NCBI GenBank assembly: GCA_003996215.1
Contig: QJPP01001771.1
Coordinates: 62,001-126,000 of the forward strand
Source: Jaltomata sinuosa
Taxonomy: Eukaryota; Streptophyta; Magnoliopsida; Solanales; Solanaceae
Length of the DNA: 64,000 nucleotides
Direction: 5' to 3'
Shown here: one piece after another, positions 45,201 through 55,830 of the stretch
How the letters are laid out: every line of letters begins with the position of its first letter
How positions within the stretch are numbered: position 1 is the first letter of the stretch
Program-made: the position numbers and the translations under genes
Notes under the pieces: model-generated
What the model was told of the DNA's origin: nothing
Database searches by the model: none
Seen by the model: the letters and a program-made list of their open reading frames with translations, nothing else

Positions 45201-46310
45201 TGTGCCAAAATTATAAGCTCCATTTTTCTTCCTTTTGAATTTTATAAAACTGTTTGCTTGCACAGTTGTCCTAAAATAGTGCATTTAATGAATCTATTGT
45301 CAATATGCTTTTGTCGAGATTCCAATTTTATCGAATGGCATTGCTTCTCTCTGTCTCGTGTGTTTCCTTTGTTAACCTATATTTGTATAGGTTCGAGTTG
45401 GTTTGGATCTTGTAATTGTCTATTAATCCCTTATCTTTGGTGTTTTATGCATGAATGCTTCCCAATGAGTCCAATTTGGATTCACACTTGGCATCACTGG
45501 ACCTAGTTCATCATCGAATCATCCTATTCAAGGCCCAAAAAGGGTAAAAAGTTGCTGAAATTTGAAGAGAAGTAAGTCTGTTAGCTTATGTGCTAACGGA
45601 TGTGAAAGGGAAGCTAATATACAGGGACGGCCAAAGGAGCAAAATTAAGTAAAACGAGCTTAACCCGAGAAATTGATAGTCCAATATGGACATTTGTAGG
45701 GGTTTGGGCCTAAGCGCCTAAACCCAACTTCTTCTCTTCTTTAGTTTAAATTTATTTGTATTAATTTGGACTCTTTGTAAAACTCTTAACATTTTTTTTT
45801 GAACTTAGTTAATTTTTCTCATTGGAGTACCATGTATTTTATCGCAAATTTATTTCAGAATTTAATGTAATTTCCAAAAATCCCTTCAAAAAAAAAACTT
45901 ATCACTTTCGTTACAAATTAATACTTTTATGAAAAAGTGTTTTCCTTTACTTAATTAATTTCCTCATTTTTCAAGTTAGTCATAATAAAGAGTTTTCAAA
46001 ATCAACCGGATAACCGCAAGTTAGCGGACATTTTAGGTTCCTTAAAAACCTTCCTAAAATGTTAATATGAACTTCTTATCCAAATTTCTTAAATTCTAAA
46101 GGTTTTCATCTGTTTTAAATCTTTTGAATATTTTTCTAAAGGTTTTCTCAATTTCTCTAAATTAATTAAGTGGCGACTCTGTTTTAATTATAGTTTGAGA
46201 ATTTTTAAAAAATTGAGAATTTTTATAAGTTTGAGAATTTAACACAAGTCAGAACTGTTTCAAAAATAAAGTTGCATTTTCTTTTCGAAAAGGTAAAATG
46301 CGATAAAACA
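42244..46310 (+). mobile_element. 5' LTR of Ogre-like element (4067 bp)
   Basis: It starts TGTTGACACTAAATTT and ends CGATAAAACA before the PBS. U3 is about 1.15 kb, up to TATATAAA at 43386-43393; the rest is an unusually long R-U5. A donor-like position at 43565 reads ACAT/GTGATG, and the 3' LTR has ACAG/GTGATG at 63077. No coding potential is supported; frames at 42727-43408 and 45189-45506 are incidental. The inner end is inferred from a terminal CA and the PBS, because the 3' LTR end is out of view. Confidence 0.85.
43386..43393 (+). promoter_or_regulatory. TATA box in Ogre-like LTR
   Basis: TATATAAA is conserved in the 3' LTR at 62867-62874, in the shared context CCCTATATAAAC-CCCTCTTTC. 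Transcription should start about 25-35 bp downstream. Confidence 0.8.
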
Positions 46311-46314
46311 GAAA

Positions 46315-46332
46315 TGCCGACTCTGCTGGGGA
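46315..46332 (+). promoter_or_regulatory. Primer binding site of Ogre-like element
   Basis: TGCCGACTCTGCTGGGGA lies four bases after the LTR end. It matches the TGGCGACTC-type PBS reported for Ogre (tRNA-Arg, from memory) with one mismatch. A second match, TGGCGACTCTG with a perfect first nine bases, lies upstream at 46171-46181 inside the LTR as drawn. Confidence 0.75.
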
Positions 46333-46923
46333 ATTTTTACTAAGTTCTAACCAAAATGATTTTTCTAAATCTTATCTGACTAACTATTCGGGTTTGTAAT
46401 ACATAGTAAAGTAGTTATTTGTAATTTATGTGTTTAATTTTCACAAATTATACAACTGCCATTGCATTTCATGGCATGCTTCCGCCAAATGATATTTTAT
46501 TTTATTTTTTATCTCAAAAAGGACGGTTATGCGGGTCGCAGCCGTTGCTATCACTTAAAAAACAAAACAATTCTCGAGGCACCCTGAGGGGTAGTTGGAT
46601 TGCTGACCGATCCAATAATCGTCATTGCCTCACCCCGAGCTGTCCACTCGAGTTCTCGGTCTACTATTTCGAAACCCACTCTAGACACCTAGAGTAGAGC
46701 AAAACTAAAACCCTCTATTTAGCGTATTGGCCTAAGTTGACCCAATACCCACGGGGTATTGGGCCTACTAGAGAGACTATCTTGTGTCCAAATTGTGTCC
46801 AAAGGGCCCACGACTTGAAAAGGACAATCATGCTTATGTGTTTAATTAAAGATATATATGCCAATTCGCAAACCATTGCTCCTTTGGGTGGGGAGTTTCC
46901 TAATGTGTTTTTTGTCTTGTAGG
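46333..46923 (+). other. Leader with two perfect hairpins and an acceptor-like end
   Basis: CCCAATACCC (46741-46750) and GGGTATTGGG (46754-46763) form a perfect 10-bp stem with a 3-base loop. CTCTAG (46679-46684) and CTAGAG (46689-46694) form a 6-bp stem. TTTTTTGTCTTGTAG ends at 46922, one base before ATG 46924, like a splice acceptor. RNA packaging or dimerisation is a possible role. The 89- and 61-codon frames here lack a domain. Confidence 0.6.
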
Positions 46924-48381
46924 ATGTCTCAATGATTCTTGAAGTTTAGCATGATCATCAAAGCACTAGAGAAAATCAAGTTATGGTGGAACAGTTTTAA
47001 TGAGATGTTGCAGGGGGGATCACTAGTAGCATAGGGCACTTGCCTTCTTTGATAGACTTCGAGGCTTGGCCCGAACTAATTCATGTTATCACAAAGTTTT
47101 GGGAAAATGAAAGGATGGTTTCAGGTTTGTAGAAGTATAAATGACTCCACAGTTGAAGAGATTCATGATTGCCTTGATGCCATAGGAATGTGTCAAAAGA
47201 GGAAGCACAACTCCGACAAACAATTTCTGATCCTTCACAAGCCGTCACATAGGGAAATGTTAGACATGCTCCTTCTCGTCAAAGGTGATTGGTTGAAGAC
47301 TTCCGATATACCATTTGAAGAGTTCTATAATCGGTGGGGCCTTCTAGGTGGTTTTGATAATTTTTGAGATGAATTCTATGACTACACAACATGGAATGAC
47401 ACTCGAACTCTGGCTTTCTCTATTTTCCTCCTAGGGACTATGGTGTTTCCTAAAGATCAAGGAAAGGAAATCGACTCTAGAATTGTTAGTCACTCATGCG
47501 ATCTTCTTTGGTATTGGAGTACCAGGTGCAAAGCAATGCTACTACTTGGCTCCGGTAATTTTGGCCGACATTTATAGATCTTTGGAAAGATGCAAAGTGG
47601 GGCATTGATTCTTTCAAGGTTGTAACATGTTGCTACAATGGTGGATGACCAAAATTGTAACCAAAGATAGTTCAAACCGACAAGAATTGGCCACCCAATA
47701 GAGGCAAAATGACCTAGCATTCCACGGGTTAAGGATGATCATTAGATAATTCAAGACAATGAGTAAGGGGGAATGGGCACGAAATCTCTCAGAATTAAGA
47801 GAAGACAATGTCCAATGGATGTTCCAAGGCTTCCAATCTGAAGATGTCATAGTTAAAGGAAACAGTTTCCCTTTTTTGGCACTTATGGGAATTAGAGGAA
47901 TTCGTCCATATGTTCCAAACCGAGTGTTAAGGCAATTTGGAAGAAAGCAAGTTCTACCTCACGAAGGCGATACGGATCAATTTGTGATTGACTACGATGG
48001 GTGTGACAAAGTACCTTATGATGGTGACATTAAGAAAGAATGGAGAGGTTGTCTCAAATCAAAAAAGAAGGATATGGCAGAAGATAGGTTTAATGCTAGG
48101 TGTGATGAAGCATACAAAGAATGGTTGAAAGCTAATTTGCTAGGCAAAATCACCCCAGGACCAAATGTCTATCATCAATTAGAAGACGAGTCGTCCAAAC
48201 TTCAGGGACAGAGGATGTCTAGTCAACTTAGATGATGAAATGGAAAGACAATTTGTATCCCTCCAAGTCATTCTATCCGAAGAAAGGGCCGCCACTATAA
48301 GTTCATACTTGTTGTTCAATCGACATTCTATCTGGGGAGAAGTGCACAAGGCTAGAAGCAGCACAGGTCCTTCCAACTCTT
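46924..48381 (+). pseudogene. Ogre ORF1-like protein
   Basis: This frame group lies between the leader and gag and is a hallmark of Ogre; its function is unknown. Pieces in order: LIDFEAWPELIHVITKFWE near 47047-47103, the 47083-47367 frame (KGDWLKTSDIPFEEFYNRWG), LAFSIFLLGTMVFP near 47410-47450, and a 158-codon frame 47759-48235 (NVQWMFQGFQSEDVI, LMGIRGIRPYVPNRVLRQFG, KKEWRGCLKSKKKDM). After a frameshift near 48220 it goes on as MERQFVSLQVILSEERAA to TAG at about 48381. Stops and shifts are frequent. The GIRPYxPxRVxRQFGR wording resembles plant-mobile-domain-like proteins, which is suggestive only. Confidence 0.75.
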
Positions 48382-48842
48382 AGCATGAATTTTATCTAGT
48401 AGTTCCCCAGCGTGGGATTGAATTTATGCATTCTCCCTTTCCCTAAGATGTACCCCTCTTTTGTTATCTTTTGTAAGAACTTTATGTTCTATCTTTATTA
48501 TTATTAATGAAATATGTTTTGGGGGCAATGGAATGTTTCAAATGGCATGTATGTCCTTCAATTACGTTAGGCCTACCTTTGGCACAAAAAGGTCACGTAT
48601 CTGTTTAGGACACACGTTATTATGTTATTTTATGCTTATATGTTATTATATGCCTTATGTGCTCCGTGTGTTGCTTAAATCAAGGAAAATTGATCCACTC
48701 CATTTCAAAGATTTTTAGAACACCGTAGGCAGAAAAATAAGTCCACTACCTAAAGTTCGACCAAAATACTCCAAGTCCTCCAAGTTTCTCCGCAAACCCT
48801 AAAAGCCTTCTAAAAATCTCCATTCTTTCAGGAAAGGTTGAA
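48382..48842 (+). other. Spacer between ORF1 and second ORF
   Basis: AT-rich and non-coding. It ends TCTCCATTCTTTCAG/GAAAGGTTGAA before ATG 48843, an acceptor-like sequence. The 85-codon frame 48461-48718 shows no known domain. Confidence 0.5.
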
Positions 48843-49891
48843 ATGGAAGCTGCAATCATGCACGGAAGAATGTTAAGGGTTCGAGAAGAAATTCAGGAAG
48901 TTCAAAAGAAGCACGATAAAGTCGATCGGCTAATGCAGATTGCCATAGCTAGGTCCAATGAGGTGGAAGAGCAGACCGCCAAAGCCAAAGAAAGGATTGC
49001 CATGATTGATCAGATACTGGGCAAACCTAAGACCGAATCAAATTTCAATCTAGAACTCAAAGAATTTCTCCTAGAATTTAGGGACATAACTGGAGGGTTG
49101 GAATAGATCAACAAAGGAAAAGAGAGAGTAATTGAAGAATCTGAGAAAGATGAGCAAGTGTTCATGGGGTCCTCTCAAGACAAGAACATTCATGAAAATT
49201 TTGAAAGAAATGCTGAAAAAATTCAACTCCCTGACATAGGGGTCAACCATTGGACCAAGGTCAAGGGTGATGTGGTGTGGCCTACCAAGTGCAGGCCGGG
49301 AGGAAGCCTATCACTCTCAAAGTTCATTCCCGATAGTATGCCAAGAATCAAAAAGTGATCCTTTGCTCAGAAATTTATGAGTCTTTGAAAGCCATGGGAG
49401 TTTTTCATCCCGACCAATCTGAGGGATTCGGGTGTCACCCTCAAAATGAACACAAGGAGTGTGCCTATCATCCACGTAAGATTGGGCATACCACTGATGA
49501 ATGCAATTCCTTGAGAGCCAAAATTTATCACATGGTTACCAGTGGCCAGATAAGCCACATGTGGGGTCACAAAACCATCCTCACATGCGACCAAGTTGGT
49601 CCTGGCATGCTAATCACCTAGGATGTGACAATTCACCGTTATGACTTTATAGTCTTTCAGGACACCTACTATGAGATCTATGCTAAGTTGATTCAAGCCA
49701 AGATTCTGGAGCCGGTGGAAAGAAAGCCAGGTAAGGTGTCTAGGGCTTGGCGCCAAGGAAAGGTGATTTGCCTCTATCACGCAGGGATAGGGGGCCATGA
49801 CATCGAGACTTGCCGCCACTTTTGAGTTGACTTGGAATATATCATTGATACGGGAAAAATCAAGTTGGAGTTCCCACCTTATCATCCTTGA
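48843..49891 (+). pseudogene. Second pre-gag ORF with coiled coil and two Cys/His motifs
   Basis: A helical, charged N-terminus (MLRVREEIQEVQKKHDKVDR, 48843-49106) continues in frame after a TAG (49107-49358: GDVVWPTKCRPGGSLSLSKF). The next frame (49355-49621) holds CAYHPRKIGHTTDEC at about 49460-49504. After a TAG the same frame (49622-49890) holds CLYHAGIGGHDIETC at about 49771-49815, followed by LEYIIDTGKI. The C-x2-H-x4-GH-x4-C spacing and trailing 'L..LI..G.I' resemble the C-terminal motif of Tat Gag, and Gag here has its own copy near 52308. It may be an ORF1 extension or a duplicated Gag tail. Codons lost by C-to-T steps explain most stops. Confidence 0.65.
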
Positions 49892-50539
49892 AGAAGAAGA
49901 TCAAGAAGAGTCCAAAAGACCAGCCACTATCCAAATGAAGCTTTAAAAGTAGCAGAGTTTTAGTTTTAGTTATTTTCTTTATGTCATTTTTTTACTTTCC
50001 CTTGTAATCAAAGATAGTGGATGAATGAAATGAAATGAAAATGAGCTTAATTATTACCTATTCAAATTATGTAGGGCCTGAATTCTCCTTCGTGAGATAC
50101 GTAGGCAGTCTTTCAAGGCCCGGCCCCTATCTTTAAGAAATTTTCATTTTTCCACTTTGACAAGGGCGTTAGAAAGCTTAGAAGGTACAACAAACAAAGA
50201 TGCTACAATCTCAACAAGTCAACCTTCCTGATAAAATCTACTTACCCAAAATTGATGGGCAAAATCCTGTCCATTGAGATTTTGAGTCAAAATTACCAGT
50301 GGATCAATTTTCCTTGATGAAAAGCAACTTTTATGTGTTTAAAGCAATTCTTATGTGTTTATTTCCTGTCAAATATCTTGTATTATTTATCACTAACAGA
50401 ATCTAACATATCGGCCTTTGAGTTGTTTTTCACTTTAACAGGTAATAGAAACTGATCTGTGTTGACAAAACTGGCCGAATATCCCTACTTTACCCGCTCA
50501 AAGGCACACCTGAATTCATCCTCTAACCCTCGCTTTTCT
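49892..50539 (+). other. Spacer with a 3'-UTR-type hairpin motif
   Basis: Non-coding. GGGCCTGAATTCTCC...GAGATACGTAGGC at about 50075-50109 is the same motif repeated after the integrase (57706, 57808, 57913). Its presence just downstream of the second ORF copies its position after integrase. The 5' side lacks a clear ORF. Confidence 0.6.
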
Positions 50540-52886
50540 AAAGGAAAAATGACTTATAGCGAAGAAGAGAACGCTTTGGCCGTGAGAGACAATATATTGC
50601 TGAACAGAGTGAAATGATTGTAGAACTTGCAAGGAAGCTAGAGAAGATGCAATAAGAGGTGCAGAAAGTTAAGGATATGGCAAGCTTGGCTATTGCTGCT
50701 AATACCCCAACTCTGGCAACTCCCAAACCCCTCTGCAAATCCTTCCGCTCAATTCCCCGCTAACTGAAAACCGACCAAAGGATGTCCCTCCTGCCTCCGC
50801 ACCCAGACCTTCCAACGAACCTCTCTTCAATAACCCTCCCATATCAGATCCTCATATCAAAATTACACTCCTCCTGTCCAGCACACTTACCAAAGCAACA
50901 ACCCAAATCACTACCTTCCACGAAACCTCCCCCAAACTACAAAAATACACCACCAAATGCCTACAACTCCCAAAATAACCATCCCAACATCACTAAACCA
51001 CACAACTATACCCCCATATATCTAAATGCCATTCCATATGTCTAGCCTCCGCCTTTCCAGAACATGCCACCTACCACTTTTCACTCTATGGTAGAACCAT
51101 ACACCGCCCTCCTAGAAACCCCGAGATTGACCACTACGAGGAGAAAGAGAAAAAGTTAAGGACCACAGAGAAAAAACACAATTATGACATGGCACAGATG
51201 AAAGAGGAGATAGCCAGGATCAAGGAGTTTTGAGGCTCATCTTATGAAAAGGGCTATGACTACGATGATCTCTATATCCATCCAGAGATGGACCTGCCAG
51301 ACGGATTCAAGATTCCCAAGTTTGAGACATTCAATGGTGTTGGGAATCCCGAGGCTCATTTGAGAAGCTATTACGACCAAATGGTTGGTGCAAGGAAGAA
51401 CGACGTTTTATTAATGAGAATGTTTATTCGGAGATTAAGCAAAGAAGCTCTGGAGTGGTTCACCGCACAAGATATGAAGAAATGGTCTAGATGGAGTGAT
51501 TTGGCCCGAGACTTTGCTCAAAGGTTTGCATATAATGTGAAAGTTGTCCCGGATCGATACTCTCTAGGTCGTATCAGGCAGAAATCAAATGAGAACTTCC
51601 GAGATTATGCCTACCGGTGGAGAAAGAAATAGGCAAAAGTTCGGCTTTCTATGATCGAAGAGGAGATAAGCACAGTGTTTATGCACTCTCAAGAATCAAA
51701 GTTCTACGACAAAATTATATCGGCAGTTAAAGCAAAATTCACCAACCTAGTTAATATTGGTGAAATTATCGAAGAAGGTCTTCATAGCGGCAAGATTACC
51801 AAGGCCTCGGCCTTCTCGAGATCAACAGGATTTCCTAAGAAGAAGAGAGAAGAGGTATCTTCAGTTTCCTCAAGTCCTAGCACGAAACCAAAGAAGCCCT
51901 TTGGAGCCAACTATAAAAAGTCACTTGTTCAAACAACCCCTCCCCTAGCTTCACAAAATCCTCAACCAGTTTTCTATACTCAACGTATCTACCAAGCTTC
52001 ACAACCAAACATGCATTCCATATACCAAGATCCACAACCAAATATTCAGCCCACTTACCAAGCTCCTCCTCAAAACTTCCAAGTGTATCAAAAGGCTCCC
52101 GAGAACTAAAATAATCGCCAGGTTCTGCCTCCTGCTAATACCAATCTCCCTTGCCCTAATCTAGAAAAGAACATTCCCTAAACTTTTACCCAGTTGGCTA
52201 AAACTAGAACTTAGCTGAATGAGAGATTGAAGGCCATCGGATTTATCCAGCCCATTTCACCCAAACCCGTAAATACCAACTCTCACTTCTTTAAAGCTGA
52301 TCGGCATTGTGCTTACCATTCTGGGGGAGCCGGGCATGATACTAAGGATTGGATCAATCTGAGGCACGGGATTTAGGACTTGATTGATCAGAAGGTTGTC
52401 ACACTTTAGACAGCGCTGCCAAATGCTAACAATAACTCGCTCCCAAATCATAGGGGAGCCGACGTGAATATGATCGAAAGAGACGAAGACTGGGTCATGA
52501 GCAATTCCATAATGCCAGTCGATCCTGGAAAGCCAGGAGAGTTGGAGAAGTTTGTAGCTGCCCTTAGCATTGTGGAGAAGCCACAATTCATTGTATTAGC
52601 AGCACCTCAGCAAGCTTTTACATTGGTACCAGCAGAAAAAGAGGTCACAGTTGAGGCTGCCACAGCCCATGGTATAACAAGGTCAGGAAGATGTTATATC
52701 CCCGACAACCTGGAAAATGATGCTTACAATAAAGACCACCAAAAGAGGCTAATCACCGAGGGTGAGGCGGAAGAATTCTGGAAAATGATGCAATCAAAAA
52801 AGTATTCAATTGTAAAACATCTAGAGAAGACCCCCACTCAAATCTCTATTTGGGCATTCATCATGAGTTCCCAGTACCACGGGTAG
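50540..52886 (+). pseudogene. Gag of Ogre-like element
   Basis: The N-terminal coiled coil (ERQYIAEQSEMIVELARKLE) at 50580-50650 is followed by a Pro/Asn-rich linker (50782-51045). MDLPDGFKIPKFETFNGVGN starts at 51288, then capsid: AHLRSYYDQMVGARKNDVLL, LSKEALEWFTAQDMKKW and FAQRFAYNVKVVPDRYSLGR. A stop at 51630 is followed by MIEEEISTVFMHSQESKFYD (51651-52109) and a YQASQP/YQAPPQ repeat (about 51990-52080). The Cys/His motif CAYHSGGAGHDTKDW near 52308-52352 has Trp in place of the last Cys. A later frame, 52464-52886, links to PR (ITRSGRCYIPDNLE). Several stops break it. Confidence 0.85.
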
Positions 52887-53950
52887 GCATTGCTCAAAGT
52901 CTTAAATGAAGCTTATGTGCCGATAGGCACAAGTGTGGAAAATCTTACTGCCATGGTAAGCCGAGTCTTGGAGCGCTACCGTATTTGCTTTAGTGATGAC
53001 AAATTTCCTTTTGAAGGAATGATACACAACAAGGCCTTACATGTCACTATAAAGAGTCAAGGGAAGATTGTGAACAGATTATTGATTGATGATGGGTCAG
53101 GGCAGAACATCTGTCTGTTGTCCACACTTACCTAGTTGGAGTATGATCTGGGAAAGATTCGCCAGAGCAGGGTCAACGTGAGAGCCTTTGATAGCGGTCA
53201 AAGAGACACTATCAGAGAGGTCAGCCTATATATCCAAATGGGACCTGCCGAGTTTCATACAGAATTCCAAGTCATGGATATTACCACCAGCTACAACTTG
53301 CTTTTGGGAATACCATGGATCCACGGAGCTGGAGCCGTGCCATCAACTTTGTATCAAATGGTAAAGTTTATCTAGAAAGATCATGAGGTTTTCATTCATG
53401 GTAAGGGGAGTCACCTAAGTCATCCCAATGGTCTTTTCCTATGATTGAAGAAGTCCCGAGGGGATGCAATTTCTACACCGTAGAGATCGTCAATGCCACT
53501 GAAGAGAATCTTACTCCTCAAATTCCTATGTTGCGACCACGATGATAAGGAGAGGATATGAGCCATGTTTTGGGTTGGGAAAGAATTTTAACGGTATGAC
53601 AGAGCCCTTGAGCATCCCCGGATATATGACCAGGCATGGATTAGGGTACATGGCCCGAGAGGACAAGGCAAAAGTAAAAAAAAGAGAAGCAATTAGGACT
53701 GCCTAAGCCACTCCCTCACTTGTATCAGTCATTCTTGGTGCATATTGGTCCCCCAAGCGACGGGTTAGAGGATAAAATAGGAGAGTTGTTTAAGAAGTGT
53801 GATGCTATAACAGAGGAAATCCCTAAAGCAGCCATGATCAGGGATGCCAAGCCTGGTGAAAAGCTGCAGAATTAGGCCGCAACTCCCCTCATGACTCTCC
53901 GCTCGGCTGGGTAGACAAAAACTCTATTTTATGAAAATTGGTAATGCTCC
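52887..53950 (+). pseudogene. Aspartic protease and linker
   Basis: The frame at 52890-53135 contains LHVTIKSQGKIVNRLLIDDG, with the catalytic Asp in LLIDDGSGQNICLLST; the family more often has a second small residue (DGGS or DGSS). After a TAG, 53136-53375 continues with VRAFDSGQRDTIREV and YNLLLGIPWIHGAGAVPSTL. Downstream, in broken frames, GLGKNFNGMTEPLSIPGYMT-type sequence runs to about 53650, typical of the Tat region between PR and RT. It thins out by about 53940. Confidence 0.82.
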
Positions 53951-54167
53951 AGATGAGGCTCCGTGACCCACCCTTTATGTTTTCAATTTCCTCATACCGC
54001 TTTACTGTTTTCTAAAAGGCATGAACCTGCAGTCATGCGGGTTGTAGTCATAGTTTGTAAATATTTTTGAATTTCAATGAAAGCCTCCTTATTTTAAAAA
54101 ATGTTTGCTATTCATCATTATTTATGTTTACTTGTTATTATCTAACCCATTTTGTTTTGGTTTCAGT
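53951..54167 (+). other. Probable intron between PR and RT
   Basis: Coding character is lost after about 53940 and regained at 54168. The right border is a strong acceptor: TTATTATCTAAC branch-like sequence, then TTTTGTTTTGGTTTCAG ending at 54167. A donor could be ATTG/GTAATGCTCC at 53939 or TTT/GTAAATAT at about 54056; the exact left border is not settled. A spliced intron at this position is a published trait of Ogre elements. Confidence 0.6.
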
Positions 54168-55230
54168 AATAATAAGTTAAAACCGTCTACTGTCATGTCA
54201 TGTCAAGAGCTTAACGAACAAACCGAGCTAGACAGTGATGATTTTAAGGAATATGATGAAGAAACCATGGTTCCCGAATAATTTACAAAGAAACTAAAAG
54301 ATTTTGAGAATCGAGAAAAGCCCAACCTAGAAGAAACCGAGATGGTCAATCTAGGGGACGACCAAGAGATCAAAGAAACCTGAATTAGTGTTCATCTGAC
54401 AGAAGCACAGAAAAGAGAACTCATCAAATTGCTCCGAGAATACATCGACATATTTGCTTAGGCCTACAGTAATATGTCGGGATTGAGAACTAACATAGTT
54501 TCCCATAATTTGCCTATCAATCTAGGGTTTGATCTGGTAAAACAAAAAATTTGGAAGTTCAAACCTGATCTGAATTTGACGATTAAGGAAGAAGTTACCA
54601 AACAGATCCAATCTGGGGTGGTAGAAGTCACAAAGTATCTGACTTGGTTGGCCAACATTATCCCATTTCCCAAGAAAGATGGAAAGATCAGAATCTGCAT
54701 CGATTATTGAGACCTAAACAAAGCTAGTCCCAAGGACAACTTTCCTTTGCCCAACATCCACATTCTTATTGACAACTGTGCAAAGCATGAAATGAAGTTG
54801 TTCATGGATTATTTTGATGGATACTACCAGATCCTGATGGACTAAGAAGATGCAGAGAAAACTGCCTTTATTACACCTTGGGGTATTTATCATTACCGGG
54901 TAATGTTATTTGGTCTTATAAATGCAGGTGCTACATACATGAGAGCCATGACGGCTCTTTTTTATGACATGATTCACAAAGAGATTGAAGTATATGTGGA
55001 TGATGTAATTATCAAGTCCCGTAAGAGTTCGGATCACTTGACTCATTTAAGAAAGTTCTTTGATCGACTAAGGAAGTACAATCTAAAGTTAAACTCTGCC
55101 AAGTGTGCTTTTGGGGTGCCAGCTGGCAAGTTATTGGGCTTCATAGTCAGTAGGAGGGGCATCGAGCTCGACCCTTCAAAAATCAAGGCAATTCAGGAGT
55201 TTCTTCCCCCGAAGACGAAGAAAGAAGACA
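54168..55230 (+). pseudogene. Reverse transcriptase of Ogre-like element
   Basis: It starts after the acceptor with an acidic segment (SDDFKEYDEETMVPE), then LREYIDIFA, the frame 54474-54710 (PIPFPKKDGKIRICIDY-type end), DLNKASPKDNFPLPNIHILI and LFMDYFDGYYQILM. The 54903-55520 frame has LFGLINAGATYMRAMTALF, the intact catalytic loop VYVDDVIIKS (about 54990-55020), KCAFGVPAGKLLGFIVSRRG and KIKAIQEFLPPKTKKE. The two frames are in phase; stops such as TGA at 54708 and TAA at 54843 separate them. The wording is Tat/Ogre. Confidence 0.92.
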
Positions 55231-55830
55231 TGAGTTTCTTTGGAAGACTTAATTATATTAGCCGATTGATAGCCCAGTCAATGATTATTTGTGAACCTAT
55301 TTTCAAGTTGTTGAAAAAAGATGCGCCAACCAATGGTACTGAGGAGTGCGAGCAAGCTTTTCACCGTATCAACAATTACTTGTCAGTCCACCGGTATTGG
55401 TTCCTCCGAGAGAAGGAAGTACATTATTTCTATATCTGTCAGTCTCAGAAAATGTCTTTGGTTGCATCCTGGGGAAACATGATGAAAGCGGAAAGAAAGA
55501 ACGTGCAATTTACTACTTGAGCAAGAAGTTCACTCTGTACAAGGCTCGTTATTCTTTATTAGAAAGGACCTGTTTGCTTTGATTTGGGTCGCCCAGAAGT
55601 TGAGATATTACTTGTCGTCCTACACGACGTATCTCATTTCTAGAATGGACCCCCTGAAGTACATATTCTAAAAGGCCATGCCTACGGGGAAATTGGACAA
55701 ATGGCAAATGTTGCTAAGTAAGTTCAACATCGTGTATGTGACTCAAAAGGCAATAAAACGACAAGCCTTAGCGGATCATTTAGCAGAAAATTCGGTTGAT
55801 GAAGATTATGAACCACTCCGAACTTATTTC
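55231..55830 (+). pseudogene. Retroviral-type RNase H
   Basis: The connection segment FFGRLNYISRLIAQS is followed by QAFHRINNYL. A frameshift near 55350-55380 moves the domain to the 55346-55582 frame (LVPPREGSTLFLYLSVSENV, RAIYYLSKKFTLYKARYSLL). A second shift near 55580-55680 leads to KLDKWQMLLSKFNIVYVTQK and ALADHLAENSV. As in other Tat elements, the domain looks less conserved in its catalytic acids than the second RNase H. Confidence 0.8.

Noticed and set aside
45189..45506. 105-codon Cys/Phe-rich frame
   Set aside because: It is within the long R-U5 of the LTR. There is no domain, and the equivalent 3' LTR position is out of view.
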